A stretch of DNA of 64,000 bases from Phycisphaeraceae bacterium D3-23 (GCA_039555135.1 CP114179.1:2046001-2110000); one strand, 5' to 3'; positions 16,544 to 26,408 are shown, counted from the first letter of the stretch. Program-made: numbers and translations. The notes: generated from the sequence alone by a model not told the origin.

Positions 16544-17896
16544 CTACTCCTCGGGGGCGACGAGCACCACCGCGTCGCGGAGCTCGATGCGGTCAAGGAT
16601 CGGGCCGTTGACGCCCTCTTCGACCGTGACGCTCAGGGCACGCGGGGCCCCGGCCGACGCCGGGCCGGGCAGCGCGACGTTGAGCACGTGCTCGGGCTGT
16701 TCGCTGTCGACCGTCACCCGCGCCAACTCATGCGCCCCCACCGCGACGACGACGACGCAGCCCGCCCAGGCGCGCCGCGCCTCGGGGACCTCGTCCCCCA
16801 GCGCGAGTACAACCGTCGCCGACAACCGTGTTGCACGCTCGGGCAGGTCGAACGCCACCGAAACCGGCGCGTGCAGCGCGACCGCGCCGCCCGCAGTCCG
16901 CCCCGCCGACACCGGCACGCCGAACGGCTCGGCCGCAGCGACCTCCTCCATGGCAAGCGACGCCAAGGGCACCAGCCGATGCCCGCCGACCTGGAAATCC
17001 AAACGTGTCACGACAGGCCAGGCCTGCACCGCGCCCGAGTCCGAGCCAGACGCGCCCAGGCGCACAGGCGACCACGTGGGCTGGGCATTGTCCGCGACAT
17101 CCTCGAGCGCCGAACGTAGCGCAACCACGGGGCCAAGACCCTCGGCCTCGACGTTGCCCAGCTCGCAGCGCCAACGCGAGCCGGACGCCAGCGTCGCAAA
17201 AATGCTCGGCCCCTCGGGCGCGGCCCACCGGTTGGACATGAAGAGCGCGCTCACCCGCGCGGGCTGGATCGTCAACGGGTCGTCCGCGTAGTCCGGCACA
17301 AACCCGATCGCGCCAACCCCGAGCGTGTCGACAAAGCCAATCAAGCGTTCGCCGTTCCCCAGCACCAGCACATCGTCCTGGGTCGGCTCACTGGGCGGCG
17401 CAACCGCGGGGTCCAGCACCACCCACGCCAAATCATCGAGCGACACCGCGATCGCCGGGAGCCCGTCGGCCCCACGCCACGCAACCGACTCCGCATCGTC
17501 GAGCACGGGTCGCAGCCGCTGACCCCGCAGGCCGACGATCCGCTGGCCGTCCGTCGTCACTAGCACCGGCAGCGCTTCGTCAACCTCAATAGATGTCGAG
17601 GGAAACGTCAGCCGAACGATCGCATCAAACCCCGCCTCGGCCCGGGCACCCTGTGCGTCGTAGTACACCACGCGCTGACGAGCAGCATCAAGCTCCAGCA
17701 GCACGATCGGCTCGGGCGCCAGCGACAGGTCATACAGCACCGCCTCGACCGCGTCCTGTGCTGCAGCGCCAAACGCGACCAGACACGAACACACACATGC
17801 AACACCTAGAAGAAGCCCACGGATTGCATCCGTGGGAAAACACCCACGCTTCAATAGCGTGGGCTTCATGCAACAACTCAACACAGCCTGCTTCAT
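16544..17896 (-). CDS. exported protein with possible NPCBM-like C-terminal domain
   Basis: 450 residues. ATG 17896 has GTGGAG just upstream and begins 12 bases after the preceding gene's stop. A long signal peptide ends about residue 47 (hydrophobic LLLGVACVCSCLVAFGAAAQ). Its n-region is encoded by a family A hairpin repeat (17812-17868). The mature protein is acidic and beta-rich, with a LVLGNGERLIGFVDTLG segment. The last 130 residues resemble an NPCBM/NEW2-type jelly roll in layout, with a GDEVPEARRAWAGCVVVVAV strand pair. It is the last gene of the MoxR/VWA/DUF4175 train. Carbohydrate or wall binding in the periplasm is a guess. Confidence 0.65.
   Translation of the reverse strand: MKQAVLSCCMKPTLLKRGCFPTDAIRGLLLGVACVCSCLVAFGAAAQDAVEAVLYDLSLAPEPIVLLELDAARQRVVYYDAQGARAEAGFDAIVRLTFPSTSIEVDEALPVLVTTDGQRIVGLRGQRLRPVLDDAESVAWRGADGLPAIAVSLDDLAWVVLDPAVAPPSEPTQDDVLVLGNGERLIGFVDTLGVGAIGFVPDYADDPLTIQPARVSALFMSNRWAAPEGPSIFATLASGSRWRCELGNVEAEGLGPVVALRSALEDVADNAQPTWSPVRLGASGSDSGAVQAWPVVTRLDFQVGGHRLVPLASLAMEEVAAAEPFGVPVSAGRTAGGAVALHAPVSVAFDLPERATRLSATVVLALGDEVPEARRAWAGCVVVVAVGAHELARVTVDSEQPEHVLNVALPGPASAGAPRALSVTVEEGVNGPILDRIELRDAVVLVAPEE
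17812..17868. repeat. dispersed double-hairpin repeat, family A, copy A2 (inside a coding region)
   Basis: Two hairpins: CCCACGGAT-TGC-ATCCGTGGG and CCCACGC-TTCAATA-GCGTGGG, flanked by GAAGC and GCTTC. It lies within the signal-peptide coding part of the gene at 16544-17896 and keeps its reading frame. Confidence 0.8.
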
Positions 17897-17908
17897 ACGA
17901 CTCCACTT

Positions 17909-19030
17909 CTATCGCTGGAAGATCGGCAACAGCCGGTAGGGCATCTGCAGCACGATCAGCGCCATGCCCGTGGCGTAGGGCCCGCCGTGGGGCGATTCCC
18001 ATCGGCCGTCGCGCTGCTGCCGCTCGATCAGCCGTTCGCGGATGTAGGGGAAGTAGCTGGCCCAGTGCTCGCCGCCGGCGATGAACATCGCCTGCGAACA
18101 GTAGTAGTGGCCGTAGTACTCGTGCCCGCCGCGGTCGTTGCCCGACTCGATCTGGCTGTGCAGGTAGGCGAGCCCGTCCTCGATCGCGTCGCCCTCGTAC
18201 ACCCCGGCGTAGTAGAGCGACGCGACGCCCGCCGCGCTGCGCGGGAAGGCGGAGCTGCCGCCGGAGGTCATGTACTGGAACCCGCCGTCGCGTGTGTTCT
18301 GGCAGTTCTTCACGTAGCCGATCGCGTCTTCGATCGTCTCATCGGGCACGCTGATGCCCACCATGCGCGCCGCGCGCAGCGCCTTGATCTGGCAGATCGT
18401 CACCGACAGGTCCGCATCAAACGGGATGGGCTGGTAGCGCCAGCCGCCCTCGTGGTTCTGGCACTTGACGATCAGGCGGACCGCCTTGACCAGCGCGTCG
18501 CGCACCTGCTCGTCGTCGGTCATGCCGTAGATCTCGGCGAGGAAGAGTGTCGCGAAACCATGCCCATACATCGGGCCGTGCGACACGTGGGGCGACGCGA
18601 TGAGCCCGGAGGCCTGCGCGTGGCTGAGCATGTAGGCGAGCCCCTTCTCGACGACGGGGCCGTAGTCGCCCCGGCCCGGCAGCTCGCCGTTGGCCATGAA
18701 CGCGAGGCAGCAGATCGCCGTCACCCCCGCGTGCCCCCCGCCGTAGCGTTCGGCGGTAAAACTCCCGTCCTCGTTCTGCTGCTCGGCAAGATACGCAAGC
18801 CCGCGCGCGACCGCCTCCTCCATCTCGTCGGTGACCTCGACAAAATCAACGGCGTCCTCGCGCGGCGCAGCCTCTCCACCCTCGGCCCCGGCAGAGGTCG
18901 CTTCTGCGGCCGTGTCTTCAACCACCAGCGCTTCCACATCCTGCGCAGTAATCGGCAGCGCCACGAGACACAACGCCAAGACGCCGAGACATGAAGTCGT
19001 CAAGCCAAAACACTTAGGCAAAAAAAACAT
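17909..19030 (-). CDS. exported prenyltransferase/squalene-oxidase repeat protein
   Basis: 373 residues. ATG 19030 overlaps the upstream stop (TGATG) and has GGAGGAGGAG 3 bases before it, so it is translationally coupled. Signal peptide at residues 1-30, then an acidic Ala/Glu linker (about 31-65). The rest is an alpha/alpha toroid of repeats with the signature QQNEDGSF, CQNHEGGWRYQP, CQNTRDGGFQY and QQRDGRWESPHG, as in squalene cyclases and prenyltransferases. The Asp-rich DxDD cyclase motif is not evident (FDADLSV occurs), and the protein is exported, so terpene cyclization is unlikely. In planctomycetes such proteins often accompany MoxR/DUF58 clusters. A binding or scaffold role in the periplasm is more plausible. 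Confidence 0.8.
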   Translation of the reverse strand: MFFLPKCFGLTTSCLGVLALCLVALPITAQDVEALVVEDTAAEATSAGAEGGEAAPREDAVDFVEVTDEMEEAVARGLAYLAEQQNEDGSFTAERYGGGHAGVTAICCLAFMANGELPGRGDYGPVVEKGLAYMLSHAQASGLIASPHVSHGPMYGHGFATLFLAEIYGMTDDEQVRDALVKAVRLIVKCQNHEGGWRYQPIPFDADLSVTICQIKALRAARMVGISVPDETIEDAIGYVKNCQNTRDGGFQYMTSGGSSAFPRSAAGVASLYYAGVYEGDAIEDGLAYLHSQIESGNDRGGHEYYGHYYCSQAMFIAGGEHWASYFPYIRERLIERQQRDGRWESPHGGPYATGMALIVLQMPYRLLPIFQR

Positions 19031-19851
19031 CACTCCTCCTCCGCCTGCTGTCGGCTCAGCTCCGCGATCCGACGGTAGTACGCCTCGGTCACCGCGCGGT
19101 ACACCGGATTAAACGTCTCGCCCAAGCTCTCCGCCAGCTCATCGCGCAGACGCGGCGGCAGGTTCCCCCACTCGCCTTCGCGCAGCTCCTCCATCGACAG
19201 GTCCGTGTTGCGCACATCGCCCCGCTGCGATTCGCCGTTGCCGGGTTGGCCGCCCTGCTGTTCGCCTTCGCCGGGCTGCTCACCTTCCTGCTCACCCTCA
19301 CCTTCGCCTTGTGGTTGGGCGGGTTGTTCGCCCTCGCCTTGTTGCTCGCCTTGTTGTTCACCCTGCTGCTGGCCGCCACGGTCGGCCTGTCGCGCCTCCT
19401 GCGATGGCTGCTGGCTCGAAGAACTCGGGCTCTCGGACTCCGACTTCTGCGCCGAGGCGATGATCTGTTCGAGCTTCAAAATAATCTCGTCCTGCAGCCG
19501 CTGCGTATCGATCCCCGCGTCCTGGTCTTCGCCGATGCGCGCCGCCGCGAGCCCCATATCCTGCACCGCCTGCGCGAACTGATCCGCCGCCTGCTCACCA
19601 TTCAAACGCTGCTCCAGCTCACGATCGATGTCCGGCGTGTCGTCAGCGGGTTCATCACCGGGTTCGATCGGCTCGTCCGGTTCGTCGCCGTTGTCATCAC
19701 CCGTGCCGAGCAGGTCGTCCAGCGATGGCTCGCTGTCGGCCGCGACGTCATCGTTCTCGGCGGCGTCCTGCGCGAGCGCGGGGGCACCGCCCCACAACAG
19801 CGTGGCCGACAGCATCGCAGCGAGCAGCATGTTGGTTTTCATCGGTTCCAT
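19030..19851 (-). CDS. exported Gln/Glu/Gly-rich low-complexity protein
   Basis: 273 residues from ATG 19851, with GGGAG upstream. Signal peptide at residues 1-28. The mature protein is acidic: a DD/EP-rich linker (30-75), a helical region (76-135), a low-complexity stretch of QQGEQQGEGEQ-type repeats (about 150-205), and a C-terminal block (about 215-273) ending in LSRQQAEEE. The end block (WGNLPPRLRDELAESLGETF and YYRRIAELSR) looks folded and is recognisable in similar planctomycete proteins. It lies between the DUF4175-like gene and the toroid gene with close spacing, and its Gln/Glu composition matches the upstream DUF4175-like protein. It probably works with that protein in the periplasm; function unknown. 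Confidence 0.7.
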   Translation of the reverse strand: MEPMKTNMLLAAMLSATLLWGGAPALAQDAAENDDVAADSEPSLDDLLGTGDDNGDEPDEPIEPGDEPADDTPDIDRELEQRLNGEQAADQFAQAVQDMGLAAARIGEDQDAGIDTQRLQDEIILKLEQIIASAQKSESESPSSSSQQPSQEARQADRGGQQQGEQQGEQQGEGEQPAQPQGEGEGEQEGEQPGEGEQQGGQPGNGESQRGDVRNTDLSMEELREGEWGNLPPRLRDELAESLGETFNPVYRAVTEAYYRRIAELSRQQAEEE

Positions 19852-19891
19852 CAGGTCTCCCTTGGCGCACCTCGACTTCTTGGCGTAAATC

Positions 19892-22800
19892 TTACTCCGG
19901 CACTTCCGGCGTCGGCGGCTGAGGCGAACCGCCCCCTCCCATCATCGCTTCGAGCTTCTCAATCAGCTGCGCCCCGAGCTCGCCCAGCTCGCGCTGCTGT
20001 GCGGACAGTTCCTGCAAACGCTGGGCCCGCTCGGCCGGCGTCAGCTGATCGCCCAGCCGGTCGAGCATCTCCGTCTGACGACGCAGGTCGATCTGCACCT
20101 CACGCAGCAGTTTCACCTGCGCCAGGTCCGGCACCAGCGGCGGCGGCGATTCACCGCCTTCGCCTTCGCCGGTTTGCTGTTCTTGCTCCTGCTGCTCGCG
20201 CTCGAACTTGTCGGGGTCGCCCGTATCCTCGAGCGCCTCCGCCATCGCACGCAGCAGCGCCGCTACCCGCGCCTGCTCGGCCAAGACCAAGCCGTCCGCC
20301 CGACGCTCACGCAGGCGCACATACGCCCGGCCCGACGCCTGGTCGATCCGGCGGTGCATCGACTGGTACACCATCGCCTCGCCCGCCTGCTCCGACAGTT
20401 GCTCGGCCTCGACGCGGATCGCCTCCTGCGCCGCGTCAAACGTCGCACCCTCCAACGCTTCTTCGTGCAGCGCATTGACCTGACGCCAGTCGCGTCGGCC
20501 ATACGCTTCGCCACGCTCGTGCTGCGCGACGAGGTCGTGCAGCGCCTGCTGACGCTCGGCCAGCTCCGTATACGCCTGCTTCAGCGCCGCGCGTTCCTGG
20601 CGCTGCTGCTCCTGTTCCTGCTCCTGCTGTTCTTCGTTGAGCAGACGCAGCGCTTCTCGCAGGTGCGCGAGCGCCTCGGTCTCGGCCTGCTCGGCCGCGC
20701 CCTTGTCGTTGGCACGCAGGCCGCGCACCGCCTGGGCCTGAGCCGATACGGCCTGGCCCAGCGCCTTGCTCGCCGCGTCGGTCTCGGGCGTCGCCGCGGC
20801 CTCCTGCTCGACCAGCATCGTCCGCCGACGAAGCTGCATCAGCGGCGCTTCGAGGATCGCCACCGCGCCGGGCTGCGCCTGCGCGGCGTTGGCCAACTGT
20901 GCTTCCTGCTCGTCGACCAGCTTTTGTACCTTTTCGGCGAGTTCCTGAAGCAGCCGGCGAAGCTCCTCCTGCTGGCGCTGCTGCTGCCGGCCCATCTCGG
21001 CGAGCATCTGCTCGAGCGTCGCCTGGGCCTGCTGCTGCCGCGTCGCCGCGTCGGTGATCTGGTTTTCTTCGAGCTCCTGCGCGGCCTGCTCGGTGTTCTC
21101 TTCGAGCCCCTGGCGCTCGCCGACCTCGGCCGCCTCCTGCATCGTCCGCGCTGCGGCACGCTGCTGCGGGGTCGCCTGCTGCTCGCCCTGTTCAGCGATC
21201 TGCCCCGCGGTCGATCGCATCTTGTCCAGGAGCGCCGCCGCACGCTCCGCGATCTCCTGCTGGTTGCGCGCATTGCGATCCAGCTGTTCCTGCAAGTCCT
21301 CCGGCAACTCCTCACGCTCCTGACCCACCGTCTGCGGCAACAGCTCGCGGGTGTCGTCGGCGACGCGCTCGGCGTCCTGCTGCAACTGCGACAGCTCCGA
21401 CTCGACCTCGCCGATCGACTCGCCTACATCCAACGCCGCGACCAGCGCCGCCAGCTCGCGCTGCACCTGCTCCTGCGATTCGCCGGCCTCCTGCTGGGCC
21501 TGCTGCTGCTGCCGTTCGGCGTCCTCGGCCTTCTGCGTCTGTGCTTGCTGCTGCGCCTCCTCGCCTTGCTGCTCGGCCTGCTGTGCTTGCTGCCTCGCTT
21601 CGTTACCGCGCTGCTGTTCCTGACTCGATCGATCAAGCGACCGCTGGGCCTGTTCACTGGCTTCCTGCGCGGCGTCGAGCATGCCGTCCGCCTGATCGAT
21701 CAGTTCTTCGAGCGGGTCGAGCCCGGTCGCACCGTTGCGTTCGAGGCGCTCGCGCAGCGCATCGACCTGCTCGCGCTGCGCGGCGACACGGCGTGAGACC
21801 TCGCCCTGCTGCGCGGCCGTCTCGGCCGGGTCCATGCCGTCCTCGTTACGCTGGCGGAGGATGCGCTGGGTGCGTTCAAGCGACTGGGCCGTGTCCCGCA
21901 CGCCGCGCAGGACCCGGCGGGCCTGGTCGGCGAGTTCCTGCTCGGTAATGATGCGCAGCCGGCGGGTCTGCGATTGAACGAGGTCGTGCCGCTGCGTTCG
22001 ATCGCTGCCGTCGATCGCGATCTCGAAGATGTCCTGTCCGACGGCCGTCACAAATACCTCGTCGCCGGGCAGGAGGTCGAGCGTCGAGAGGTCGAGCGTG
22101 TGTTCGAGTTCGAGCGTACCCGATCGGCCTGTGGTGAATAAGGCCGGGTCTTCAATCACTTGCGTGCCCGTTTCCTCCGCGTCCTCGGGTGTGTTCGCGC
22201 GGTCGGGCGCGACGACGGCCAGCGCGAGCGACTCCATCGCGATGTCGTCCTCGCCCATCGCCTTGAGCAGCACCCGCGCGGTGGGCAACACGGTCTCATC
22301 CGTCATCGGTTCGAGCAGGACGACGGTGGGCGCTTCGTCTTGTAGCACTTGCAGGCGGTAGAGCCGGTCGCTGTCCGTGGAGGTGAGCCCATGCGCATCG
22401 GTGAGCGCGATCGAGAAGTCGGCGTTACTAAGGAGTTCCGTAATCTGGAGAGTAAAGCCAATGACATCCCCGGCTTGGTTTCTAAACAACTCGGCGTCGG
22501 CAGACACCCAGCGGCTAGCGACACGGCCGGTTCCATTCCGGGGTAGATGCAACAAATCTTCAGTGAGTCGGTAGGCATTGATCGTCGGGATTGACTTGTT
22601 GAACTCTACTCGCAGCGTCACATCGGAATGCATGTACGCCGACGCCGTGGCGATGCGGTCCTGCTGCTCGTGCATCGGGATCGTCTGCTCGCGGAGGAGC
22701 CCCTGCGCGTAGCCGGGCGGTGTGATCGTCGCGACGACGGAGACGACCTCGGGCCGGGCCGCGAGGGTGAGCTCGGCGGGTTCGGTGGTGAAATCGCCTG

Positions 22801-23686
22801 CGGTGAAGGTGTATTCGAGTACCGCGCTGTCGCGCTCCCCGGCCATGAGCGACCGCGCGACCTGCGGCGGGACCTCGACCAGGGTCTCGAACACCCCGGC
22901 GTTCCCGGCCGCGTGTTCGGCGCGCTGCTCGGCCACACGCACCCGCATCCACTCGCCCGCCTCGCCATCGCCCTCGGCATCGACGACGCGGTAGGCGATC
23001 TCCATCTTCATGCCCGGCGCGAGCCCCTGCGTGACCTTCGCCCGCAGCCGAACCATGCCGTCGACGGGGCGCACCGCGTCGTCGGTGAGCGACTCGATGG
23101 CGTTGCGCTTGGGCCACTGCGCCTCGCCCAGCGGCATGAGCCAGCGCTGCGCCGCCGTCGATGCGGCGGCGGGCGCGCTGCCGGCGATGGTACCCATCAC
23201 TGTGAGCGCCAGCAGCGCCAACAGCGCGGCCTTGAGTGTTGGCTTGGGTTTGATGAGCTTGTTGAGATCGACATCGTCGAGCTTGGACGCGGCCTCGTCG
23301 ACGGCGCGCTTGGCCATCGTCGCCGTCGTCGCGCGGGCCCGGGGCTCCTCGTATTCGCCGCCGCCGGTCGAGAATGCTACGGCCGAGGCGAGCGAGCCCG
23401 AGAGCTGCGGGTACAGACGCTCGGCCCGCAGCGCAAGCTCCGCGATCGTCGGCCAAAACCTGTACGCCTGGGCCACGCGCGTCAGCAGCCAGACCCCGGC
23501 GAGCCCGAGCACGATGAGCCCGAGCCCGAGGCGGATCACCCCGGGCAGCCGGAGCGCGTAGTCGATCAGCCCGAGCACGATCGCGACGGCGACGAGCACC
23601 GCGACCCACTGCGCGACCCGCCGAAAGATCAGCAGCAGCCGGCTGGTGCGGCGGACGTGTTCGAGTTGGCGGGCGACGTGCTGCAT
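19892..23686 (-). CDS. large DUF4175-like membrane protein with Gln/Glu-rich coiled coil
   Basis: 1264 residues. Two membrane helices at about 24-45 and 50-72 and a third at about 155-178 anchor the N-terminus. Residues about 180-590 form a mixed, probably periplasmic beta region with repeated PPGYA/ITELL-type segments. From about 600 to 1230 it is a very long Gln/Glu/Ala/Arg-rich helical region (QQAQQAEQQGEEAQQQAQTQ-style), expected to be coiled coil. The C-terminus is Gly/Pro-rich. The arrangement resembles DUF4175-family proteins. It sits in the MoxR/DUF58/VWA operon, downstream of the VWA/amidotransferase-like gene. An envelope scaffold role is inferred from architecture only. Confidence 0.75.
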   Translation of the reverse strand: MQHVARQLEHVRRTSRLLLIFRRVAQWVAVLVAVAIVLGLIDYALRLPGVIRLGLGLIVLGLAGVWLLTRVAQAYRFWPTIAELALRAERLYPQLSGSLASAVAFSTGGGEYEEPRARATTATMAKRAVDEAASKLDDVDLNKLIKPKPTLKAALLALLALTVMGTIAGSAPAAASTAAQRWLMPLGEAQWPKRNAIESLTDDAVRPVDGMVRLRAKVTQGLAPGMKMEIAYRVVDAEGDGEAGEWMRVRVAEQRAEHAAGNAGVFETLVEVPPQVARSLMAGERDSAVLEYTFTAGDFTTEPAELTLAARPEVVSVVATITPPGYAQGLLREQTIPMHEQQDRIATASAYMHSDVTLRVEFNKSIPTINAYRLTEDLLHLPRNGTGRVASRWVSADAELFRNQAGDVIGFTLQITELLSNADFSIALTDAHGLTSTDSDRLYRLQVLQDEAPTVVLLEPMTDETVLPTARVLLKAMGEDDIAMESLALAVVAPDRANTPEDAEETGTQVIEDPALFTTGRSGTLELEHTLDLSTLDLLPGDEVFVTAVGQDIFEIAIDGSDRTQRHDLVQSQTRRLRIITEQELADQARRVLRGVRDTAQSLERTQRILRQRNEDGMDPAETAAQQGEVSRRVAAQREQVDALRERLERNGATGLDPLEELIDQADGMLDAAQEASEQAQRSLDRSSQEQQRGNEARQQAQQAEQQGEEAQQQAQTQKAEDAERQQQQAQQEAGESQEQVQRELAALVAALDVGESIGEVESELSQLQQDAERVADDTRELLPQTVGQEREELPEDLQEQLDRNARNQQEIAERAAALLDKMRSTAGQIAEQGEQQATPQQRAAARTMQEAAEVGERQGLEENTEQAAQELEENQITDAATRQQQAQATLEQMLAEMGRQQQRQQEELRRLLQELAEKVQKLVDEQEAQLANAAQAQPGAVAILEAPLMQLRRRTMLVEQEAAATPETDAASKALGQAVSAQAQAVRGLRANDKGAAEQAETEALAHLREALRLLNEEQQEQEQEQQRQERAALKQAYTELAERQQALHDLVAQHERGEAYGRRDWRQVNALHEEALEGATFDAAQEAIRVEAEQLSEQAGEAMVYQSMHRRIDQASGRAYVRLRERRADGLVLAEQARVAALLRAMAEALEDTGDPDKFEREQQEQEQQTGEGEGGESPPPLVPDLAQVKLLREVQIDLRRQTEMLDRLGDQLTPAERAQRLQELSAQQRELGELGAQLIEKLEAMMGGGGSPQPPTPEVPE

Positions 23687-23821
23687 AAGAGGATCTACCG
23701 CGGAGAGGGGCGGGCCGACTGGATTCAGACGCTCGGCAAGGCCAGGGGGTTCCGTTGGTGCGAAGATAGGCGGGGTTACTCCATCATATCGGCGAAAAAC
23801 CGGGAAAAACAGAACGAATCT

Positions 23822-23876
23822 CGAAGCCCACGGATTTCATCCGTGGGAGACCCACCCTTAGAAAGGGTGGGCTTCA
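23822..23876. repeat. dispersed double-hairpin repeat, family A, copy A3
   Basis: A perfect 9-bp hairpin CCCACGGAT-TTC-ATCCGTGGG followed by a second hairpin CCCACCCTT-AGA-AAGGGTGGG, bounded by GAAGC and GCTTC. It lies 15 bases after the stop of the gene at 23892-26408 and before the DUF4175-like gene, so it could act as a transcript 3' end or processing site within the operon. Confidence 0.85.
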
Positions 23877-23891
23877 AAACAGTCTGCCGCC

Positions 23892-26408
23892 TCACACCAG
23901 CTTCACCACGCGGCGCAGGACCCATTCCAGCGTCAGCAGCACGAGGATCAGCCCCAGCGCGAGCATCGTGTTGGTCAGCGGCTTGCGGGTCTCGTGCGTG
24001 ATCTCGCGGGAGAGGTCGGCGACGAGGGTTTCGAGCCGGCCCAGGTCATTGAGCGCGATGACCGCGCCGCCCGTGCCGTTGGCCAGGCGGACCAGCCGGT
24101 CGTGGTCGGTCTCGGCGTGCGCCATCTCCTCGGCCGGGTCACGCACCTCGGCGCTGGCCTCCAGCCCGATGGGCTCCAGCAGCGGCTCGGTCACACGCAG
24201 CACGAACTGGCCCGACCGGTCCGACCGCCAGACCGCGCGGTAGGTCGATTGGGTTGGCGTACCCGTGCCCGTCGGCGTGGAGACGGGGCGCAGATCCAGC
24301 TCGCCGACCTGTTCGCCGACCGGCTCGGTACCACCCTCTTCTTCGTTTGACCTTTCGGCCGACGTGTCCTGATAGACGGTGACGGCGATGGTGGGCGGCG
24401 CGATGCGCATCAGCGCGGGGTCGTCGATGACGAGTTCGACGAGCTGCGCCGCGCCGAGGTCGACGACGGGTGGGCCGACGGTGAAGTTCGCGCGGTCGTC
24501 CTGTTGTTGGACGCGTGCGGTGCCGAGCTTGCGGATGAGCTGGATCCAGAACTGCTCGAAGAAGACCTCGCCGCCGACGCGTCGCCAGCGCCAGGTCTCG
24601 TCGGTGCCGACGTAGAGGGTCTCGCCCGCGCCGTAGCGGTAGAGCACGACCAGGGGCTGGGGCTGGCCGGATTCGGCGTCAACCATGCCGATGGCGTTGG
24701 CGAGGGGTTTCGCGCCGGGGCGCAGCGGGCCGAGGTCCTGCGCCCAGCGGAACGCGGGCAGGTTGTCGGGCCACTCGGGCTGGGCCTGTCCGTCGCCGGT
24801 GTCGCGCCCCAGCGAGAGCTGCAACAGGTTGAGCAGCCGCGCGGCGGGTGTGGGCTCCATCGGCACGTCGCGCCCGGTCGCGGGCACGAGTCGGCCGACC
24901 GACCCCGGGCGGGTCATCGGCAGCAGCAGCTCAAGGTCCGTGCCCGCGTAGAAGTTGGGCGTGTACCGCTCGCCGCCGATCCACAAGAGCCCCGCGCCGC
25001 GCTGCGCGACGTGGTCACGGATCAGCGCGAGCTGGTCGTCGGAAAAGTAGCGCGGCCGAACATCGCCGATCATGATCACGTCGTAGGGCCGGAGTTCCTC
25101 GGCCGTCTGCGGGAAGTGGGTGATGGGCGAGTCGCCGTCCTGCACAAACGAGCGGTCCGAATCGATCAGCAGCATCGACGAGTCGATCGAGTCTTCCCGC
25201 GTCAGCATCGACACCAGGAACTGGTACTCCCACCGCGCGGTGCCTTCGACGTAGAGCACCTTGATCGGCCGATCGATGAGTTCGACGCTGGCGAGGCGCG
25301 TGTTGTTGCTGAGCGAGATCTCGCCGCCAGTTTCAAGGGTGTCGCCGCCCGCATCGTCGCCTGGCGTGTAGGCGGCTTCGACGCGCAGATTCAGGTCGCC
25401 CTGCGTATCGTTCTGGGTCTGCAGGCGCACGGGGCTGCCGAGCCCGACGTCTTCAAGAGTTTGGGTGTCGAGTACCTCGCCGGTATCGGCGTTGATGAGC
25501 TTGACCACGACGTCGGCGGGGTCGAGGTTGCCACCATCGACCACGCCGGGCCCGAGGTCGAGCCGACGCACCGTGACGGAGACGGGCAGGAGGTCGCCGA
25601 CGAACGCGGTGGCGGGCAGGTCGATCCGGTCGATGGCGAGGTCGAGCCGCTGCTCGTCGGAGCCCAGCGGCACGGCATAGACCGGGGCCTGCAGCGCGGC
25701 GAGCTTGTCGATGAACGGCTGGCCGGTCGGCTGGGGCGACTGCGCGTCGGTGATGAGCACGATGCCCGAGATGGCCCTGCCTGCGGCGAGCTGGAGCGCC
25801 TGGTCCACCGCGGTCCGCAGGTTGGTCGCCTGCTGCTGCGCGGGCGGCAAGAGGGCGGCGAGCGCCTCGGCGTCGGCCGGGTCGACCGCGGTCGGCGGGT
25901 CGATCGGGTACGCATCGCGGTCAAAGCCCAGCCAGACGATGTGCCGGTTCGCGCCCAGACGGTCGTCGCCAAAGACGCCGGCCTGGTTCGCGAGCGCTTC
26001 ACGCAGCGCGGCGTCGCGGCTGACGACGCCCGCGCCTTCCCCCGCGCCCAGCGCGATATCCTCAAACCCCAGCGACGCGCTGCGGTCCACCATCACCAGC
26101 AGCCAGTCCGGGTCCGGCGTCGTGTCGGTCCGCACCAGCGTCGGCCCGGCCAGGAGCACCGCGATCAACACCAGCAGCACCGCACGCAGCAACGCCAGCC
26201 CGATCCGCAGCGGCCGCGCACCGAGCAGACGGTGGTAGCTCCAACCGGCCAGCGCCAGGGCCGCGAGCACAATCAGCACCCACGCCCAGCCCGGCAGCGG
26301 GTGGTCCCAGCCCAGCGCGGTGTTCTCCGCGCTAAGCGACATCGAGTCGTCTAGCCCCAGCGCCCGGTCGAGCCACGACGCGGCAAGTGTGAACGGGAGT
26401 GACACCAT
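23892..26408 (-). CDS. VWA / glutamine-amidotransferase-like membrane protein
   Basis: 838 residues. ATG 26408 overlaps the upstream stop as TAATG, with GGGAGG upstream. Membrane helices at about 38-58 and 68-90; a VWA-like domain follows with a MIDAS-type DRSAS motif (about residue 108) and a GIVLITDAQSPQPTG strand. Next come beta domains, then a glutamine-amidotransferase class I-like fold (about 395-560; VLYVEGTARWEYQFL, YDVIMIGDVRPRYFS, GAGLLWIGGERY). The usual catalytic Cys is not visible, so this domain is probably binding-only. A final membrane helix (NTMLALGLILVLLTLEWVL) ends the protein. Close homologues occur next to BatA-like genes. Likely role: periplasm-facing, metal-dependent protein interaction. 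Confidence 0.8.
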   Translation of the reverse strand: MVSLPFTLAASWLDRALGLDDSMSLSAENTALGWDHPLPGWAWVLIVLAALALAGWSYHRLLGARPLRIGLALLRAVLLVLIAVLLAGPTLVRTDTTPDPDWLLVMVDRSASLGFEDIALGAGEGAGVVSRDAALREALANQAGVFGDDRLGANRHIVWLGFDRDAYPIDPPTAVDPADAEALAALLPPAQQQATNLRTAVDQALQLAAGRAISGIVLITDAQSPQPTGQPFIDKLAALQAPVYAVPLGSDEQRLDLAIDRIDLPATAFVGDLLPVSVTVRRLDLGPGVVDGGNLDPADVVVKLINADTGEVLDTQTLEDVGLGSPVRLQTQNDTQGDLNLRVEAAYTPGDDAGGDTLETGGEISLSNNTRLASVELIDRPIKVLYVEGTARWEYQFLVSMLTREDSIDSSMLLIDSDRSFVQDGDSPITHFPQTAEELRPYDVIMIGDVRPRYFSDDQLALIRDHVAQRGAGLLWIGGERYTPNFYAGTDLELLLPMTRPGSVGRLVPATGRDVPMEPTPAARLLNLLQLSLGRDTGDGQAQPEWPDNLPAFRWAQDLGPLRPGAKPLANAIGMVDAESGQPQPLVVLYRYGAGETLYVGTDETWRWRRVGGEVFFEQFWIQLIRKLGTARVQQQDDRANFTVGPPVVDLGAAQLVELVIDDPALMRIAPPTIAVTVYQDTSAERSNEEEGGTEPVGEQVGELDLRPVSTPTGTGTPTQSTYRAVWRSDRSGQFVLRVTEPLLEPIGLEASAEVRDPAEEMAHAETDHDRLVRLANGTGGAVIALNDLGRLETLVADLSREITHETRKPLTNTMLALGLILVLLTLEWVLRRVVKLV

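Noticed and set aside
20174-21796. 540-residue plus-strand open frame rich in Leu and Arg
   Set aside because: Antisense shadow of the Gln/Glu-rich coiled coil of the DUF4175-like gene; composition is an artefact of CTG/CAG-type codons.
24504-26354. 616-residue plus-strand open frame
   Set aside because: Antisense shadow of the VWA/GATase-like gene with no recognisable motif or start signal.
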